NCBI RefSeq assembly: GCF_012927165.1
Contig: NZ_JABBGA010000002.1
Location: 124,001 to 188,000, forward strand
Reading direction: 5' to 3'
Origin: Zoogloea dura
Lineage (GTDB): Bacteria; Pseudomonadota; Gammaproteobacteria; Burkholderiales; Rhodocyclaceae
DNA: 64,000 bases
Of the stretch, positions 1-9,533 are shown one piece after another. Position numbers and translations under genes: made by a program. Position 1 is the stretch's first letter. Each line of letters opens with the position of its first letter. The notes under the pieces are model-generated. The model made no database searches and was not told the DNA's origin. It worked only from the letters and a program-made list of their open reading frames with translations.

Positions 1-434
1 ATGCGCGCCGCGGCCTCCACCTGGGCCAGCTCGGCGTCGATGAAGACGCTGACGGTGATGCCATGCTCCGCCAGACGGGCCACCGCGTCCTTCAGGCGGG
101 CCTCCTGGGAAACGATGTCGAGCCCGCCTTCGGTGGTCACCTCGTGGCGCCCCTCCGGCACGAACATGGCCATCTGCGGGCGGATGCAGCAGGCGATGCC
201 GACCATCTCGTCGGTGGCCGCCATCTCGAGGTTGAGCTTGATCTGGGTCAGCTCGCTCAGCTTGCGCACGTCCGCGTCCTGGATGTGGCGACGGTCTTCG
301 CGCAGATGCACGGTGATGCCGTCGGCGCCGCCGAGGTGGGCCTCGACGGCGGCCCAGCAGGGATCGGGTTCCCAGGTGCGGCGGGCCTGGCGCAGGGTGG
401 CGACGTGGTCGATGTTAACGCCGAGTTCGATCAA
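1..434 (-). CDS. pdxJ: Pyridoxine 5'-phosphate synthase, N-terminal part (runs off left edge)
   Basis: The last gene of the lepA-lepB-rnc-era-recO operon; its 3' part lies beyond base 1. About 144 residues are visible, beginning with the PdxJ N-terminus [18 protein letters not shown], followed by [16 protein letters not shown] and [12 protein letters not shown]. PdxJ condenses 1-deoxyxylulose 5-phosphate with 3-amino-2-oxopropyl phosphate to form pyridoxine 5'-phosphate, the last ring-forming step of DXP-dependent vitamin B6 synthesis in the cytosol. The start is a TTG at 434-432 that overlaps the TGA of recO (TTGA), with GGAGAGAG just upstream. This makes translational coupling to recO likely. 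Only the end of the reading frame is unseen; family assignment is secure. Confidence 0.95.
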   Translation of the reverse strand, partial: MIELGVNIDHVATLRQARRTWEPDPCWAAVEAHLGGADGITVHLREDRRHIQDADVRKLSELTQIKLNLEMAATDEMVGIACCIRPQMAMFVPEGRHEVTTEGGLDIVSQEARLKDAVARLAEHGITVSVFIDAELAQVEAAAR

Positions 435-1171
435 GAGCTCTCTCCGGGATAGGCTAGCAATTCGGTGAAGACGCGGCGGGACTGGAGCACCTGCCCGCCA
501 AGGTAATGCTGGATCAGGCGGCGCATCAGAGCCTTGCTGCCGGCCAGGGATTCCGGGTTGCGGAATTCGCCATGGGCCATGTCGAGCAGGGTCTGGCCAG
601 CAACCACCGAGCTGTCGTCGCCAACGCCGTATTCGTCCAGGGGCACCGCACCGCGCTCGATTATATAGGCGTAGCGCGAGTCGGGCCGGATGGGCCGTCC
701 GTCGCAGTCGGACTCGAGCTCCAGGCCGTAGCCCAGTTCCTGCAGCATGGCTAGCTCGAAGCGACGCAGCACGAACTCCCGCGACTCGTCGTCGGCAAGC
801 GCGCGCAGGGCTTCGCCGTAGGCCCGGTAGAGCGCCGGATGGGCATCCTCGCGGGGCAGCAGGCGCATCAGCAATTCGTTGAGGTAGTAGGCACAGAGGA
901 GCGCCTGACCGCCCAGCAGAGGCTGTCCGCCCTGCCATTCGGCGCGCACCAGGGTCTTCATCTCGCCGCCGCCGCTCCAGTCGATGAAGAGGGGCTGAAA
1001 GGCCATCAGCACGCCCCGCAACTGGGACATGGGGCGCCGGGCGCCCTTGGCCACCAGGCCGATCCGGCCATGGTCGCGGCTGAAGACCTCGACGATCAGG
1101 CTGGTCTCGCGGTAGGGATAGGTGTGCAGCACGAAGCCCGGCTGCTGGTCGACCCGCTGCCTGACGCTCAC
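431..1171 (-). CDS. recO: DNA repair protein RecO
   Basis: 246 residues, normal length. The N-terminal OB-fold region reads [41 protein letters not shown]-, typical of RecO, followed by the helical C-terminal domain. RecO works with RecR to load RecA on SSB-coated gaps in the RecFOR pathway and can anneal complementary strands. It starts with GTG at 1171-1169, after era and 21 bases from its stop. Its stop overlaps the TTG of pdxJ. The position between era and pdxJ is the conserved order in many Beta- and Gammaproteobacteria. Confidence 0.95.
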   Translation of the reverse strand: MSVRQRVDQQPGFVLHTYPYRETSLIVEVFSRDHGRIGLVAKGARRPMSQLRGVLMAFQPLFIDWSGGGEMKTLVRAEWQGGQPLLGGQALLCAYYLNELLMRLLPREDAHPALYRAYGEALRALADDESREFVLRRFELAMLQELGYGLELESDCDGRPIRPDSRYAYIIERGAVPLDEYGVGDDSSVVAGQTLLDMAHGEFRNPESLAGSKALMRRLIQHYLGGQVLQSRRVFTELLAYPGESS

Positions 1172-1192
1172 CGGGCGCTTCTTTCCGTGGGA

Positions 1193-2101
1193 TTACTCGT
1201 AGCCGAGGCTCTTGATGGCGCGCTCGTCATCGGCCCAGCCACTCTTGACCTTGACCCACACCTCCAGGAAGACCTTGGAGTCGAACAGTTTTTCCATCTC
1301 GAGGCGGGCTTCGGTGCCGATCCGCTTGAGACGTTCGCCCCCCTTGCCGATGACCATGGCCTTGTGGGCAGACTTGTCGACGATCACCGCCGCGTGGATG
1401 CGGCGCAGGCCGGCCTCTGCCTCGAACTTCTCGATCTCGACGGTCATGCCGTAGGGCAGCTCCTCGCCAAGCTGGCGGAACAGCTTCTCGCGGATGAACT
1501 CGGCGGCCAGGAAGCGCTCACTGCGGTCGGTGATGTCGTCCTGGTCGAAGATCCACTCGCCTTCCGGCAGGTAGGGCTCGGCAGCCTTCACCAGCTGGTC
1601 GGTATTGCGGCCCTTTTCGGCGCTCACCGGCACGATCTCGGCAAACGGGTAGACGGCGCTCATCTTCTGCAGGAAGGGCAGCAGACGCGCCTTGTCCTCC
1701 AGCAGGTCAACCTTGTTGATCACCAGGATGACCTTGGCGCCCTCTGGCAGCAGCTTGACCACCTGTTCGTCGTCGGGGCCGTAGCGGCCGCTCTCGATCA
1801 CGAAGAGCACCAGGTCCACGTCGGCCAGCACTTGGGTGACGGTGCGGTTCATGGCCCGGTTGAGGGCGTTCTTGTGGCGGGTCTGAAAGCCCGGCGTATC
1901 CACGAAGATGAACTGGGCCGCCCCCTCGGTGAGCACCCCGGTCACCCGGTGCCGGGTGGTCTGGGCCTTGCGGGAGACGATGCTGATCTTCTGGCCGATC
2001 AGGCGGTTGAGCAGGGTCGACTTGCCGACGTTGGGACGGCCGACGATGGCGACAAAGCCGGTACGGGCAGGCTGGTCGCCAGGAGTATTGAATTCGGTCA
2101 T
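1193..2101 (-). CDS. era: GTPase Era, 16S rRNA maturation
   Basis: 302 residues. The G domain shows the P-loop GRPNVGKST, switch region DTPGF, NKVD for guanine specificity and VSAEKGRN. The C-terminal KH domain carries the [14 protein letters not shown]-binding loop. Era binds the 3' end of 16S rRNA and assists 30S assembly; it cycles between cytosol and inner membrane. An upstream in-frame open stretch exists, but the true start is ATG at 2101-2099, which overlaps the rnc stop as ATGA (2098-2101). That start places the P-loop near residue 18, as in known Era proteins. Confidence 0.97.
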   Translation of the reverse strand: MTEFNTPGDQPARTGFVAIVGRPNVGKSTLLNRLIGQKISIVSRKAQTTRHRVTGVLTEGAAQFIFVDTPGFQTRHKNALNRAMNRTVTQVLADVDLVLFVIESGRYGPDDEQVVKLLPEGAKVILVINKVDLLEDKARLLPFLQKMSAVYPFAEIVPVSAEKGRNTDQLVKAAEPYLPEGEWIFDQDDITDRSERFLAAEFIREKLFRQLGEELPYGMTVEIEKFEAEAGLRRIHAAVIVDKSAHKAMVIGKGGERLKRIGTEARLEMEKLFDSKVFLEVWVKVKSGWADDERAIKSLGYE

Positions 2102-2769
2102 TGCTTGGGAAGGAGTTCCAGCGCCCGCTGGGCGGACTGCTGTTCGGCGGCACGGCGACTGACGCCGTTGCCGCGGGTCTTGAGGCCAAGGCCGGCGATC
2201 TCGCACTCGACCTCGAATTCCTGCTGGTGGGCCTCGCCCCGGGTCGCCGCGAGGCTGTAACGGGGCAAGGGCATGCGCCGCCCCTGCAGCCATTCCTGCA
2301 GGGCGGTCTTGGGGTCCTTGAGGGCGCGGGCCGGATCGAGTTCGGCCAGCGCCGGGGCATACAGCCGGTCGATCACCGAGCGGGCCGCCTCGAAACCCGC
2401 ATCCAGGTACACCGCCGCGAAGATCGCCTCTAGGGCATCGGCCAGGATGGACGGACGGCGATGACCACCGCTCTTCAGTTCGCCCTCGCCCAGGTTCAGG
2501 TAATCCCCCAGGTGAAGGCTGTCTGCCACCCGGTGCAAGGCCTCCTGGCGCACGAGGTTGGCCCGCAGGCGGGACAGGTCGCCCTCGCGCAGGTCGTTGA
2601 AGCGATCGAACAGGGCGATGGCGGTGACGCAGTTGAGCACGCTGTCGCCAAGAAACTCGAGGCGCTCGTTGTGGGGCGACCCGAAGCTGCGATGGGTCAG
2701 CGCCTGGCTCAGCAACTCCGGGCGGGTGAAGCGATAGCCGATGGCCCGCTGCAATCCTTCGAGTTTCAT
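2098..2769 (-). CDS. rnc: Ribonuclease III
   Basis: 223 residues. The endonuclease domain contains the signature [12 protein letters not shown] with the catalytic acidic residues; a dsRNA-binding domain follows (from about residue 152, ending with the Arg/Ala-rich helix [10 protein letters not shown]). RNase III cuts double-stranded RNA, including the 30S rRNA precursor. The gene is coupled by ATGA overlaps at both ends: to the upstream DUF4845 gene (2766-2769) and the downstream era (2098-2101). No autoregulatory stem-loop could be assigned because the gene has no leader of its own. Confidence 0.97.
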   Translation of the reverse strand: MKLEGLQRAIGYRFTRPELLSQALTHRSFGSPHNERLEFLGDSVLNCVTAIALFDRFNDLREGDLSRLRANLVRQEALHRVADSLHLGDYLNLGEGELKSGGHRRPSILADALEAIFAAVYLDAGFEAARSVIDRLYAPALAELDPARALKDPKTALQEWLQGRRMPLPRYSLAATRGEAHQQEFEVECEIAGLGLKTRGNGVSRRAAEQQSAQRALELLPKQ

Positions 2770-3140
2770 TTGACGGCACTGCCGGCGCTGCTCGCCGACA
2801 GATCGAACAACAGGCTCACGCCGGAGAACAGGGGCACCTTGCGGCTGTAGTCCACCGAGATGACGATCTGGCCGTTTTCCTTGGTGATGTCCAGGTCGGT
2901 GGCGCTGACGCTGGTGATCTCATCCACCAGGGCACGCTTGGAAAACGCCATGCGCAGCTGGGGCACGGTGGCGGTCTGGGGATCGGCGGCGGCGGCCACG
3001 GCCGCGATGGCGCGCTTGACGCCGAAGAACTCACTGGCCACGGGGATCAGCTTGAGGCCCAGCAGCACGACGGCCGCCAGCACCACCCCGACGAACATGG
3101 TTCCGATGAGACTGAGGCCGGCCTGACTTTTACGTGTCAT
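2766..3140 (-). CDS. DUF4845 family membrane-anchored protein
   Basis: 124 residues from ATG 3140-3138 ([16 protein letters not shown]). An N-terminal basic stretch is followed by a single hydrophobic segment (about residues 9-30) that resembles a type IV pilin N-terminus, then a small soluble domain ending [14 protein letters not shown]. This is the DUF4845 family, found between lepB and rnc in many Proteobacteria; its function is unknown. The longer in-frame extension upstream runs into lepB and lacks a sensible start. It lies 2 bases after lepB and overlaps rnc by 4 bases. Confidence 0.85.
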   Translation of the reverse strand: MTRKSQAGLSLIGTMFVGVVLAAVVLLGLKLIPVASEFFGVKRAIAAVAAAADPQTATVPQLRMAFSKRALVDEITSVSATDLDITKENGQIVISVDYSRKVPLFSGVSLLFDLSASSAGSAVK

Positions 3141-3142
3141 GA

Positions 3143-3931
3143 TTAGTGGAAGCTGCCTATGCGTTTCAGATCGCTGAAATTGAACCAGATGAAGAAGGCC
3201 TTGCCAACAATGTTCTGCTCCGGGACGAAGCCCCAACCACGGCTGTCGAAGCTGCCGTCGCGGTTGTCACCCATCATGAAGTAGTGCCCCTGCGGCACGG
3301 TGCAGGACACGCCACGGCTAGTATAGGTGCAGTTCTCGCGGAAGGCGTAGGGCGTCACCTGGGACACGAAGGCAGGGGCGTCCTTGTCAGTGATGATGTT
3401 GTGCTCCACGTCGCCCAGCTTCTCGGTGAAGCGACTGGAGTAATAGAGGCGATCGGCGTGGAGGTAATCACCGGCCTCCTTCTGAGACATCGCCTGCCCA
3501 TTGATGGTGAGCTTCTTGTCGATGTATTCGACCTTGTCACCGGGCAGGCCGACCACCCGCTTGATGTAGTCGAGGGATGGATCACCCGGGAAGCGGAAGA
3601 CCATCACATCCCCGCGCTTGGGCTGATTCACCTCGATGATCTTCTTGTTGATCACCGGCAGGCGGATGCCGTAAGTCCATTTGTTGACCAGGATGAAGTC
3701 GCCCACCAGCAGGGTCGGGATCATCGAGCCCGACGGAATCTTGAAGGGCTCAACGACAAAGGAGCGCAGGCAGAACACCACCAGGATCACCGGGAAAAAG
3801 CTGGCGCCATACTCCACCCACCACGGTGACTTGGCTCCAACCGAACGGCGCCTGCTGGCCACGAAATGGTCCAGCGCCCACAGCACGCCGCTGGCCACCA
3901 GCAGGACGAAAAGTATCAAGGCAAAATTCAC
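3143..3931 (-). CDS. lepB: Signal peptidase I
   Basis: 262 residues. There are two N-terminal membrane segments (about 2-20 and 44-58), then the catalytic region with Ser69 in IPSGSM and Lys124 in DYIKRVVGLPGD. The C-terminal MGDNRDGSFDSRGWGFV box is also present. It cleaves signal peptides from exported proteins at the periplasmic face of the inner membrane. It is encoded 30 bases after lepA, the classical lepA-lepB operon. Confidence 0.97.
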   Translation of the reverse strand: MNFALILFVLLVASGVLWALDHFVASRRRSVGAKSPWWVEYGASFFPVILVVFCLRSFVVEPFKIPSGSMIPTLLVGDFILVNKWTYGIRLPVINKKIIEVNQPKRGDVMVFRFPGDPSLDYIKRVVGLPGDKVEYIDKKLTINGQAMSQKEAGDYLHADRLYYSSRFTEKLGDVEHNIITDKDAPAFVSQVTPYAFRENCTYTSRGVSCTVPQGHYFMMGDNRDGSFDSRGWGFVPEQNIVGKAFFIWFNFSDLKRIGSFH

Positions 3932-3961
3932 GCGCTCACTCCTGGAGCCGGCACCGCCGGC

Positions 3962-5758
3962 TTATTTACCTTCATCCACCCGCAGCACGGCCAGGAAGGC
4001 CTCCTGCGGAATCTCGACGTTGCCGACCTGCTTCATCCGCTTCTTGCCCTCCTTCTGCTTCTCGAGGAGCTTCTTCTTCCGCGTGATGTCGCCGCCGTAG
4101 CACTTGGCCAGCACGTTCTTGCGCAAGGCCTTGATGGTTTCACGAGCCACGATGTTGGAGCCGATGGCGGCCTGGATGGCCACGTCGAACATCTGGCGCG
4201 GGATCAGCTCGCGCAGCTTGGCGACCAGTTCGCGGCCGCGATACTGGGAGTTGGCCCGATGCACGATGATCGACAGGGCATCGACCTTCTCGCTGGACAC
4301 CAGCACGTCGAGCTTGACCAGGTCGGCGGCCCGGTATTCCTTGAACTCGTAGTCGAGAGAGGCATAGCCCCGGGACACGGACTTCAGCTTGTCGAAGAAG
4401 TCCATGACCACTTCGTTCATGGGCATGTCGTAGACCAGCTGCACCTGGCGGCCGTGATACAGCATGTCCACCTGGGAACCGCGCTTCTGGTTACACAGGG
4501 TGATCACCGAACCGACATACTCCTGGGGCAGGAAGATAGTGGCCTTGATGATGGGCTCGCGCACTTCATCGATCTTCGACAGGTCGGGCAAGCGGGACGG
4601 GTTGGAGATCTGCTCGACGACGCCGTCCTTCATCAGGACTTCGTACACCACGGTGGGCGCCGTGGTGATGAGGTTCATGTCGAACTCCCGCTCCAGGCGC
4701 TCCTGCACGATTTCCATGTGCAGCAGACCGAGAAAACCGCAGCGGAAGCCGAAGCCCAGGGCCTGGGAGACTTCCGGCTCGAACTGCAGGGAGGCGTCGT
4801 TGAGGCGCAGCTTTTCGAGAGACTCACGCAGCTGGTCGTATTCGTTGGACTCCACCGGGTAGAGGCCGGCGAACACCTGGGGCTTGATCTCCTTGAAGCC
4901 GGCCAGGGGCTCTTCCGCCTTGCGGTTGGCCAGGGTGATGGTGTCCCCCACCTTCGCCGACTTCAGTTCCTTGATGCCGGCGATGATGAAACCCACCTGC
5001 CCTGCCGACAGGGTTTCGCGCTGCTGGGACTTGGGCGTGAACACACCGACCTGCTCGCACAGCTGCTGCACGCCGGTGGACATGAACATGATCCTGTCCT
5101 TGGGCTTCAGCACCCCATCCACCACGCGCACCAGCATCACCACACCGACGTAGTTGTCGAACCAGGAGTCGATGATCAGGGCCTTCAGCGGCGCATCGGG
5201 GTCGCCCTTGGGCGCCGGGATGCGCGCGATCACGGCTTCAAGGATGTCCTCCACGCCCATGCCGGTCTTGGCGGAGCAGGGGATGGCGTCGGTCGCGTCG
5301 ATGCCGATGACGTCCTCGATTTCCTGCTTGGCCCCCTCCGGATTGGCCTGCGGCAGGTCCATCTTGTTGAGCACCGGCACCACCTCGACGCCCTGGTCGA
5401 GGGCCGTGTAGCAGTTGGCGACAGTCTGGGCCTCGACGCCCTGGGAGGCATCCACCACCAGCAGGCCACCCTCGCAGGCCGCCAGCGAACGGGACACCTC
5501 GTAGGAGAAGTCCACGTGGCCCGGGGTGTCGATGAGGTTCAGGTTGTAGATCTCGCCATTCCGGGCGCGGTAGCTGAGCGCCGCCGTCTGGGCCTTGATG
5601 GTGATGCCGCGCTCGCGCTCGATGTCCATCGAGTCAAGCACCTGGGCTTCCATTTCCCGCGAGGAGAGGCCGCCACAGAGCTGGATGATCCGGTCGGCCA
5701 GGGTGGATTTACCGTGGTCGATGTGGGCGATGATCGAGAAATTTCGGATGTGTTGCAT
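3962..5758 (-). CDS. lepA: Elongation factor 4 (LepA)
   Basis: 598 residues, standard length. It starts [24 protein letters not shown] (P-loop), then [12 protein letters not shown] (switch I), DTPGHVDF (switch II) and NKMDLP. EF-G-like domains and the LepA-specific C-terminal domain (ending [13 protein letters not shown]) follow. EF4 is a ribosome-associated GTPase implicated in back-translocation and initiation or ribosome biogenesis. It is the first gene of the lepA-lepB-DUF4845-rnc-era-recO-pdxJ operon. It is separated from the upstream sigma-E operon by a terminator at 5851-5874, so its promoter should lie in 5759-5850. Confidence 0.97.
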   Translation of the reverse strand: MQHIRNFSIIAHIDHGKSTLADRIIQLCGGLSSREMEAQVLDSMDIERERGITIKAQTAALSYRARNGEIYNLNLIDTPGHVDFSYEVSRSLAACEGGLLVVDASQGVEAQTVANCYTALDQGVEVVPVLNKMDLPQANPEGAKQEIEDVIGIDATDAIPCSAKTGMGVEDILEAVIARIPAPKGDPDAPLKALIIDSWFDNYVGVVMLVRVVDGVLKPKDRIMFMSTGVQQLCEQVGVFTPKSQQRETLSAGQVGFIIAGIKELKSAKVGDTITLANRKAEEPLAGFKEIKPQVFAGLYPVESNEYDQLRESLEKLRLNDASLQFEPEVSQALGFGFRCGFLGLLHMEIVQERLEREFDMNLITTAPTVVYEVLMKDGVVEQISNPSRLPDLSKIDEVREPIIKATIFLPQEYVGSVITLCNQKRGSQVDMLYHGRQVQLVYDMPMNEVVMDFFDKLKSVSRGYASLDYEFKEYRAADLVKLDVLVSSEKVDALSIIVHRANSQYRGRELVAKLRELIPRQMFDVAIQAAIGSNIVARETIKALRKNVLAKCYGGDITRKKKLLEKQKEGKKRMKQVGNVEIPQEAFLAVLRVDEGK

Positions 5759-5850
5759 ATCAGTACGCGCCGAGCCGTCTCAAGGGCACCGACACCCCGA
5801 TGGAGGGCAGTGAACACAGTGAGAGCGGGAGTTGTTTCATATGAGCCATG

Positions 5851-5874
5851 AAAAAGGGTGCCGAAGGGCACCCT
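5851..5874 (-). terminator. Rho-independent terminator of the rpoE-rse-mucD-grx operon
   Basis: On the minus strand AGGGTGCC, a 4-base CTTC loop and GGCACCCT form an 8-bp stem followed directly by TTTTT. It lies 34 bases past the stop of the glutaredoxin-like gene and upstream of lepA, so it separates the two minus-strand operons. Confidence 0.85.
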
Positions 5875-5907
5875 GATAAATTTTGTTTGCCGGCAAAGAC
5901 TTGGATT

Positions 5908-6159
5908 CTAACCGATACGCTGGAAATGAGCACGAACGGCGCCCTCGTCGAGGAAATGGTGGCAGATCTCCACCTCGCCTTCGAGCAACACGGGCACCAG
6001 TTCGTTCCAGCGTGCCTCGAGGGCTTCATCCGCATCCACATCCACCACCTGCAGGCCGAAGCCGAACTCCGCCTGCAGGGGCTTGAGCGCCTCGATCAGA
6101 TCGTGGCATAGATGGCACCACTCCCGGCTCAGTACGGTCAGTTGCCGTTCAGCGCTCAA
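5908..6159 (-). CDS. Glutaredoxin-like (DUF836) protein
   Basis: 83 residues. It has a thioredoxin-fold, glutaredoxin-type N-terminus with a CxxC pair (Cys15, Cys18 in REWCHLCHDL), and a VDVDADEAL strand/helix characteristic of the DUF836 glutaredoxin-like family. Presumed cytosolic thiol-disulfide oxidoreductase; its partner is unknown. The start is TTG at 6159-6157, inside the last codons of the mucD-like gene (11-base overlap). There is no clear ribosome site, so translation probably depends on the upstream gene. It is last in the sigma-E operon. Confidence 0.8.
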   Translation of the reverse strand: MSAERQLTVLSREWCHLCHDLIEALKPLQAEFGFGLQVVDVDADEALEARWNELVPVLLEGEVEICHHFLDEGAVRAHFQRIG

Positions 6160-7573
6160 GGGTACGCACCGGCACGAAGGTCTGGAAGTCGCCGCGCGCC
6201 ACCAGCAGGGTCACGCTCTGGCCGGACTCGAGGCCGGCTACCACGCGGTTGAACTGGTCCACAGAGCGGATATCGGTGCGCACGCCCTTGCTGACCAGCG
6301 CCAGGATGCCGTCGCCAGACTGGATCTCGGAGGCACGTGCGGAGGCACTCCGCAGGGTGTCCACCACCACGCCGCCATTACCGAAGCGGCCGTCCTTGCG
6401 CTGCTCCGCATTCGGCTCCACGACGGTGATGCCCAGCTTGTTGGCGGCAGCCGGCTCAGGCCGGGGAGCGCGCGACACGACTTTCTTCTGCTTGTCATCG
6501 GGCAGCTCGGCCACAACCACGCTCAGATCCTTTGCCACCCCGCGCCGCCATACCTGCACTGCCACCTTGTGGCCCGGCCGGGTGGCACCCACGATGCGCG
6601 GCAGGTCGGACGACACTGAGACCGGCCTGCCATCGAATGCCAGCACGATGTCGCCCTGCTCGAAGCCGGCCTTGTCTGCCGGGCTGCCTTTCTCCACCGA
6701 ACTGACCAGGGCACCTACCGGTTTGCTCAATTTGAAGCTGTCAGCCAGCTCGCGGGACACTTCCTGGATCGCCACGCCGATGCGTCCGCGCTGGACCCGC
6801 CCGCTGGCGCGCAGCTGGTTCTGCACGTCCATCGCCACATCGATTGGGATGGCGAAGGACAAGCCCATGAAGCCACCGGTGCGGCTGTAGATCTGCGAGT
6901 TGATCCCCACCACCTCGCCCTTCATGTTAAATAGCGGACCTCCGGAATTGCCCGGATTGATGGCCACATCGGTCTGGATGAAGGGCACGAAATTCTCCTG
7001 CGGCAGGGAGCGCCCCTTCGCACTGACGATACCGGCCGTCACGGAATTCTCGAAGCCAAAGGGCGACCCGATGGCCACCACCCAGTCTCCTACCCTCAGC
7101 TTGTTCGGGTCTCCGAGCACAACCCGGGGCAGCCCCGCCGCGTCGATCTTCAGCAGGGCCACGTCGGTGCGCGGATCGGCCCCCATCACCCGGGCCCGGA
7201 ACTCGCGCTTGTCGGTGAGCTTGACGATGATCTCGTCGGCGCCGTCCACCACGTGGGCATTGGTCAGCACATAGCCATCGCTGGAGACGATGAAACCCGA
7301 ACCAAGGGAGCGGTTATCGGGCTCGCCACGCGGCACCGAGGGATGGCGGGGAATGAAGCGGCGGAAGAAATCGAACATGGGGTCATCCTCGTCCATGTTC
7401 GGCACCCCGGAACGTGCCGCCTTGACCGCCTGGGTGGAGCTGATATTGACAACCGCCAGGCCCTGCCTCTCGGCCAGGCCGGCGATGTCGGGCAGATCCC
7501 GCGCCATCGCGGACAATGCGGCGACAAGAAAGAAAAAGGCGGCAAGGTATTGTCTGAAGACCCGCACACTCAT
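6149..7573 (-). CDS. mucD: Periplasmic Do-type serine protease (DegQ/MucD)
   Basis: 474 residues. A signal-like hydrophobic N-terminus (RQYLAAFFFLVAALSAMA) precedes the trypsin-like domain with the catalytic triad His107 (LTNAHVVDG), Asp137 (RTDVALLK) and Ser210 (NPGNSGGPLF). Two PDZ domains follow (about 260-350 and 370-470). It degrades or refolds misfolded envelope proteins. I chose ATG 7573-7571, which overlaps the rseC stop as ATGA and has GGAGGG 8 bases upstream; a GTG three codons earlier abuts that site. Its place after rseC matches the mucD position in the algU-mucABCD operon of Pseudomonas, where MucD restrains the sigma-E pathway. Confidence 0.93.
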   Translation of the reverse strand: MSVRVFRQYLAAFFFLVAALSAMARDLPDIAGLAERQGLAVVNISSTQAVKAARSGVPNMDEDDPMFDFFRRFIPRHPSVPRGEPDNRSLGSGFIVSSDGYVLTNAHVVDGADEIIVKLTDKREFRARVMGADPRTDVALLKIDAAGLPRVVLGDPNKLRVGDWVVAIGSPFGFENSVTAGIVSAKGRSLPQENFVPFIQTDVAINPGNSGGPLFNMKGEVVGINSQIYSRTGGFMGLSFAIPIDVAMDVQNQLRASGRVQRGRIGVAIQEVSRELADSFKLSKPVGALVSSVEKGSPADKAGFEQGDIVLAFDGRPVSVSSDLPRIVGATRPGHKVAVQVWRRGVAKDLSVVVAELPDDKQKKVVSRAPRPEPAAANKLGITVVEPNAEQRKDGRFGNGGVVVDTLRSASARASEIQSGDGILALVSKGVRTDIRSVDQFNRVVAGLESGQSVTLLVARGDFQTFVPVRTLER

Positions 7574-8022
7574 CGGGAACACCCTCCGCTTACAGTCAAA
7601 TCGGCCCGCTCCAGGCGCAGCTGCGGGGCGTCCTGCCTGCGGCTCCGGGCCCGCCCGGCCAGGCCGGCCGCCAGGCCGCCTCCAACGGCGCCGACAGCCG
7701 CCAGCAGGTCGCCCTGCCCCGGCGAAGCCATCAGTGTTCCGGCCGCCGCGCCGACAATGACACCCAGAACCGGCCAGCCATAGGCCAGCAGCGCGGCACG
7801 CAGGGGAACGCCATCATCAACCACCACGGCCACGGTATCGCCCGGTCTGGCCTGGATGTGATTGGCGACCCGCACACTCCTGGACGACAAGGCCAGGGGG
7901 CGCGCGATATTGACTCCACCGCAGCCGCCCGGCTCGTTGCAACGGCCACAGCCGCCACTCACCGCCACATCCACCCAGGCATCATCAGCCTCGAGACGCC
8001 GGACCACCCCCGTCACCCGCAT
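7570..8022 (-). CDS. rseC: Sigma-E regulatory protein RseC/MucC
   Basis: 150 residues. The N-terminus has the Cys-rich SGGCGRCNEPGGCGG element (Cys25, Cys28, Cys34), which may bind metal or an iron-sulfur cluster. It is followed by two closely spaced membrane segments (about 75-95 and 99-120) and a short basic tail. RseC/MucC is an inner-membrane protein of the sigma-E cluster, related to the RseC proteins involved in SoxR reduction; its precise role is unsettled. ATG 8022-8020 overlaps the rseB TGA by one base (TGATG); a GTG one codon earlier (8025) would give GTGA overlap. The stop overlaps the mucD start. Confidence 0.88.
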   Translation of the reverse strand: MRVTGVVRRLEADDAWVDVAVSGGCGRCNEPGGCGGVNIARPLALSSRSVRVANHIQARPGDTVAVVVDDGVPLRAALLAYGWPVLGVIVGAAAGTLMASPGQGDLLAAVGAVGGGLAAGLAGRARSRRQDAPQLRLERADLTVSGGCSR

Positions 8023-8987
8023 CACCGCCTGCGCTGCTCGATACCGTCAGCAATGCGGACCAGCGCCTGGGCCGGCACTTCACCCAGCACGGTGATACGG
8101 TGCTCCGCCACCACGCGACGGAAGATGTTGAAGGATCCCGAGGTGCTCAGTCCGCTCTGCACGGTGCCCTTGCCCGACTCGTGCTCGATGAACACCGAGA
8201 TGGCGGCCAGCCCGTCGGAAAAGACCACGTGGTAGGCATCGCCCCTGTCCTTGCGGACCTGGCGGGCCACCGACACGACCTGGCGGAAGCCCGGAATGCT
8301 GTTGCGGAAGACCCAGCCGATGTCCTCGATCTTCACATCGCTGCCACGCGCATTCACTACCTTCCAGTCCGGCGAGCTGGTGAATCGCGGCTTGAGCTTG
8401 TCCCTGTCGATCGGAGCGCCGATCTGCACTTCGGTGAACACGAACTGCTCGATGCTGTCGCCCTTCTCGCCGACCAGCCGCGCCCGCAACAGCAGCCCGG
8501 AGGCCATGTCGGCCCACAGGTGATGGCCGAAGCGCAGGTCATCCTTGGGTTCCAGGATGATCTGCTGGCTCTCCATGCCTGCGATGCGGGCCACATCACC
8601 CTTGCGGATGCGGTAGTGCTCGGCCAGGGCGCTGGGAGACTGGGGCAGACGGGCCGGAAAACTGCGACGGGCACCGAACTGATCGACGATCAGCAGCTTC
8701 TGCTCGGGAAGGAAACACTGCACTTCATCGTTGTTGCGCACCACTTCACGGGGACTGCCATCGAGCGCTTCGAGCTTCTCGTACTCACCGCCGGCATCCA
8801 CCATGTGGGTGATCCGCGAAGTCTCGACGTGCTTGCCGCTCTGGTAGGTGAAGGTGCCGGTGTAATTGAGCCGGTGAGCTGCGCTGGAGATACGCCCCAG
8901 CCAGCTGAGCGGATCAGTGGGGACCTGTGCCAGCGCAGCACCCACACAGGCCCAGCACAGTGCCAGAAAGCACAGGAAGCGCTTCAT
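8022..8987 (-). CDS. rseB: Sigma-E negative regulator RseB/MucB
   Basis: 321 residues with an N-terminal signal peptide (FLCFLALCWACVGAALA, cleavage near residue 20). The mature part starts QVPTDPLSWLGRISSAAHRLNYTGTF, typical of RseB/MucB, whose two domains resemble lipoprotein-binding folds. RseB binds the periplasmic domain of anti-sigma factor RseA and protects it from DegS cleavage until it senses mislocalised LPS or lipoproteins. The start overlaps the rseA stop as ATGA (8984-8987). Confidence 0.94.
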   Translation of the reverse strand: MKRFLCFLALCWACVGAALAQVPTDPLSWLGRISSAAHRLNYTGTFTYQSGKHVETSRITHMVDAGGEYEKLEALDGSPREVVRNNDEVQCFLPEQKLLIVDQFGARRSFPARLPQSPSALAEHYRIRKGDVARIAGMESQQIILEPKDDLRFGHHLWADMASGLLLRARLVGEKGDSIEQFVFTEVQIGAPIDRDKLKPRFTSSPDWKVVNARGSDVKIEDIGWVFRNSIPGFRQVVSVARQVRKDRGDAYHVVFSDGLAAISVFIEHESGKGTVQSGLSTSGSFNIFRRVVAEHRITVLGEVPAQALVRIADGIEQRRR

Positions 8988-9529
8988 CGTTCGCCGGCCA
9001 TCCGCGTGTCGGAAACGGAACGTACGTAATAGGCCACTCCTGGCATGGCCGCCGAGGGCGCCATGGCCTGATGGGCAATCAGATATTCCCGCTCGGAAGG
9101 CTCCGCGCTGGCCGACGCCAGCCGGGCCGACACGGCCGGATCAACCGCCGCCACTGCCGGGACCGGCGCCTTGACGGCGGCCAGGGACGGCGCCGGAGTG
9201 GCACCACCGCCATTGAGCATCATGGCAACCCAACCCACTGCCGCGGCGCCCATCACAGACGCCGCGATGGGCATCAGGTGACGTACCCAGTTGTTGCGGC
9301 TCTCGGTGCGGACCGGCGCAAGAACTGTCGGCTCCTGCTCCAGCTCGGCCATCAGGCGGCTGGTGAAATCGGCGGACAGGACGGGCTCGTCCCGCATCAC
9401 ATCCCCGATGAGGCTGTAGCGCTCCCAGTCCCGGCGCAGGGCCGGATCCCGTCGGAGGGTATCCAGCATGCGCGCGGATGCCATCTCATCAAGGGCGCCA
9501 TCCAGCAGGGCAGAAACTTTCTCTTTCAT
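8984..9529 (-). CDS. rseA: Anti-sigma-E factor RseA/MucA
   Basis: 181 residues. The N-terminal cytosolic RseA domain (EKVSALLDGALDEMASARMLDTLRRDP...RRDWERYSLIGDVMRDE) is the sigma-factor-binding fold. A single membrane helix follows at about residues 90-106 (PIAASVMGAAAVGWVAMML), then an Ala/Pro-rich periplasmic tail. It holds RpoE inactive at the membrane until it is proteolysed by DegS and RseP. It begins 4 bases after rpoE, as expected for stoichiometric co-synthesis. Confidence 0.94.
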   Translation of the reverse strand: MKEKVSALLDGALDEMASARMLDTLRRDPALRRDWERYSLIGDVMRDEPVLSADFTSRLMAELEQEPTVLAPVRTESRNNWVRHLMPIAASVMGAAAVGWVAMMLNGGGATPAPSLAAVKAPVPAVAAVDPAVSARLASASAEPSEREYLIAHQAMAPSAAMPGVAYYVRSVSDTRMAGER

Positions 9530-9533
9530 CGTC

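Noticed and set aside
3866-5851. 661-codon plus-strand frame opposite lepA
   Set aside because: lepA on the minus strand is unambiguous; the antisense product is His/Leu/Asp-rich without motifs.
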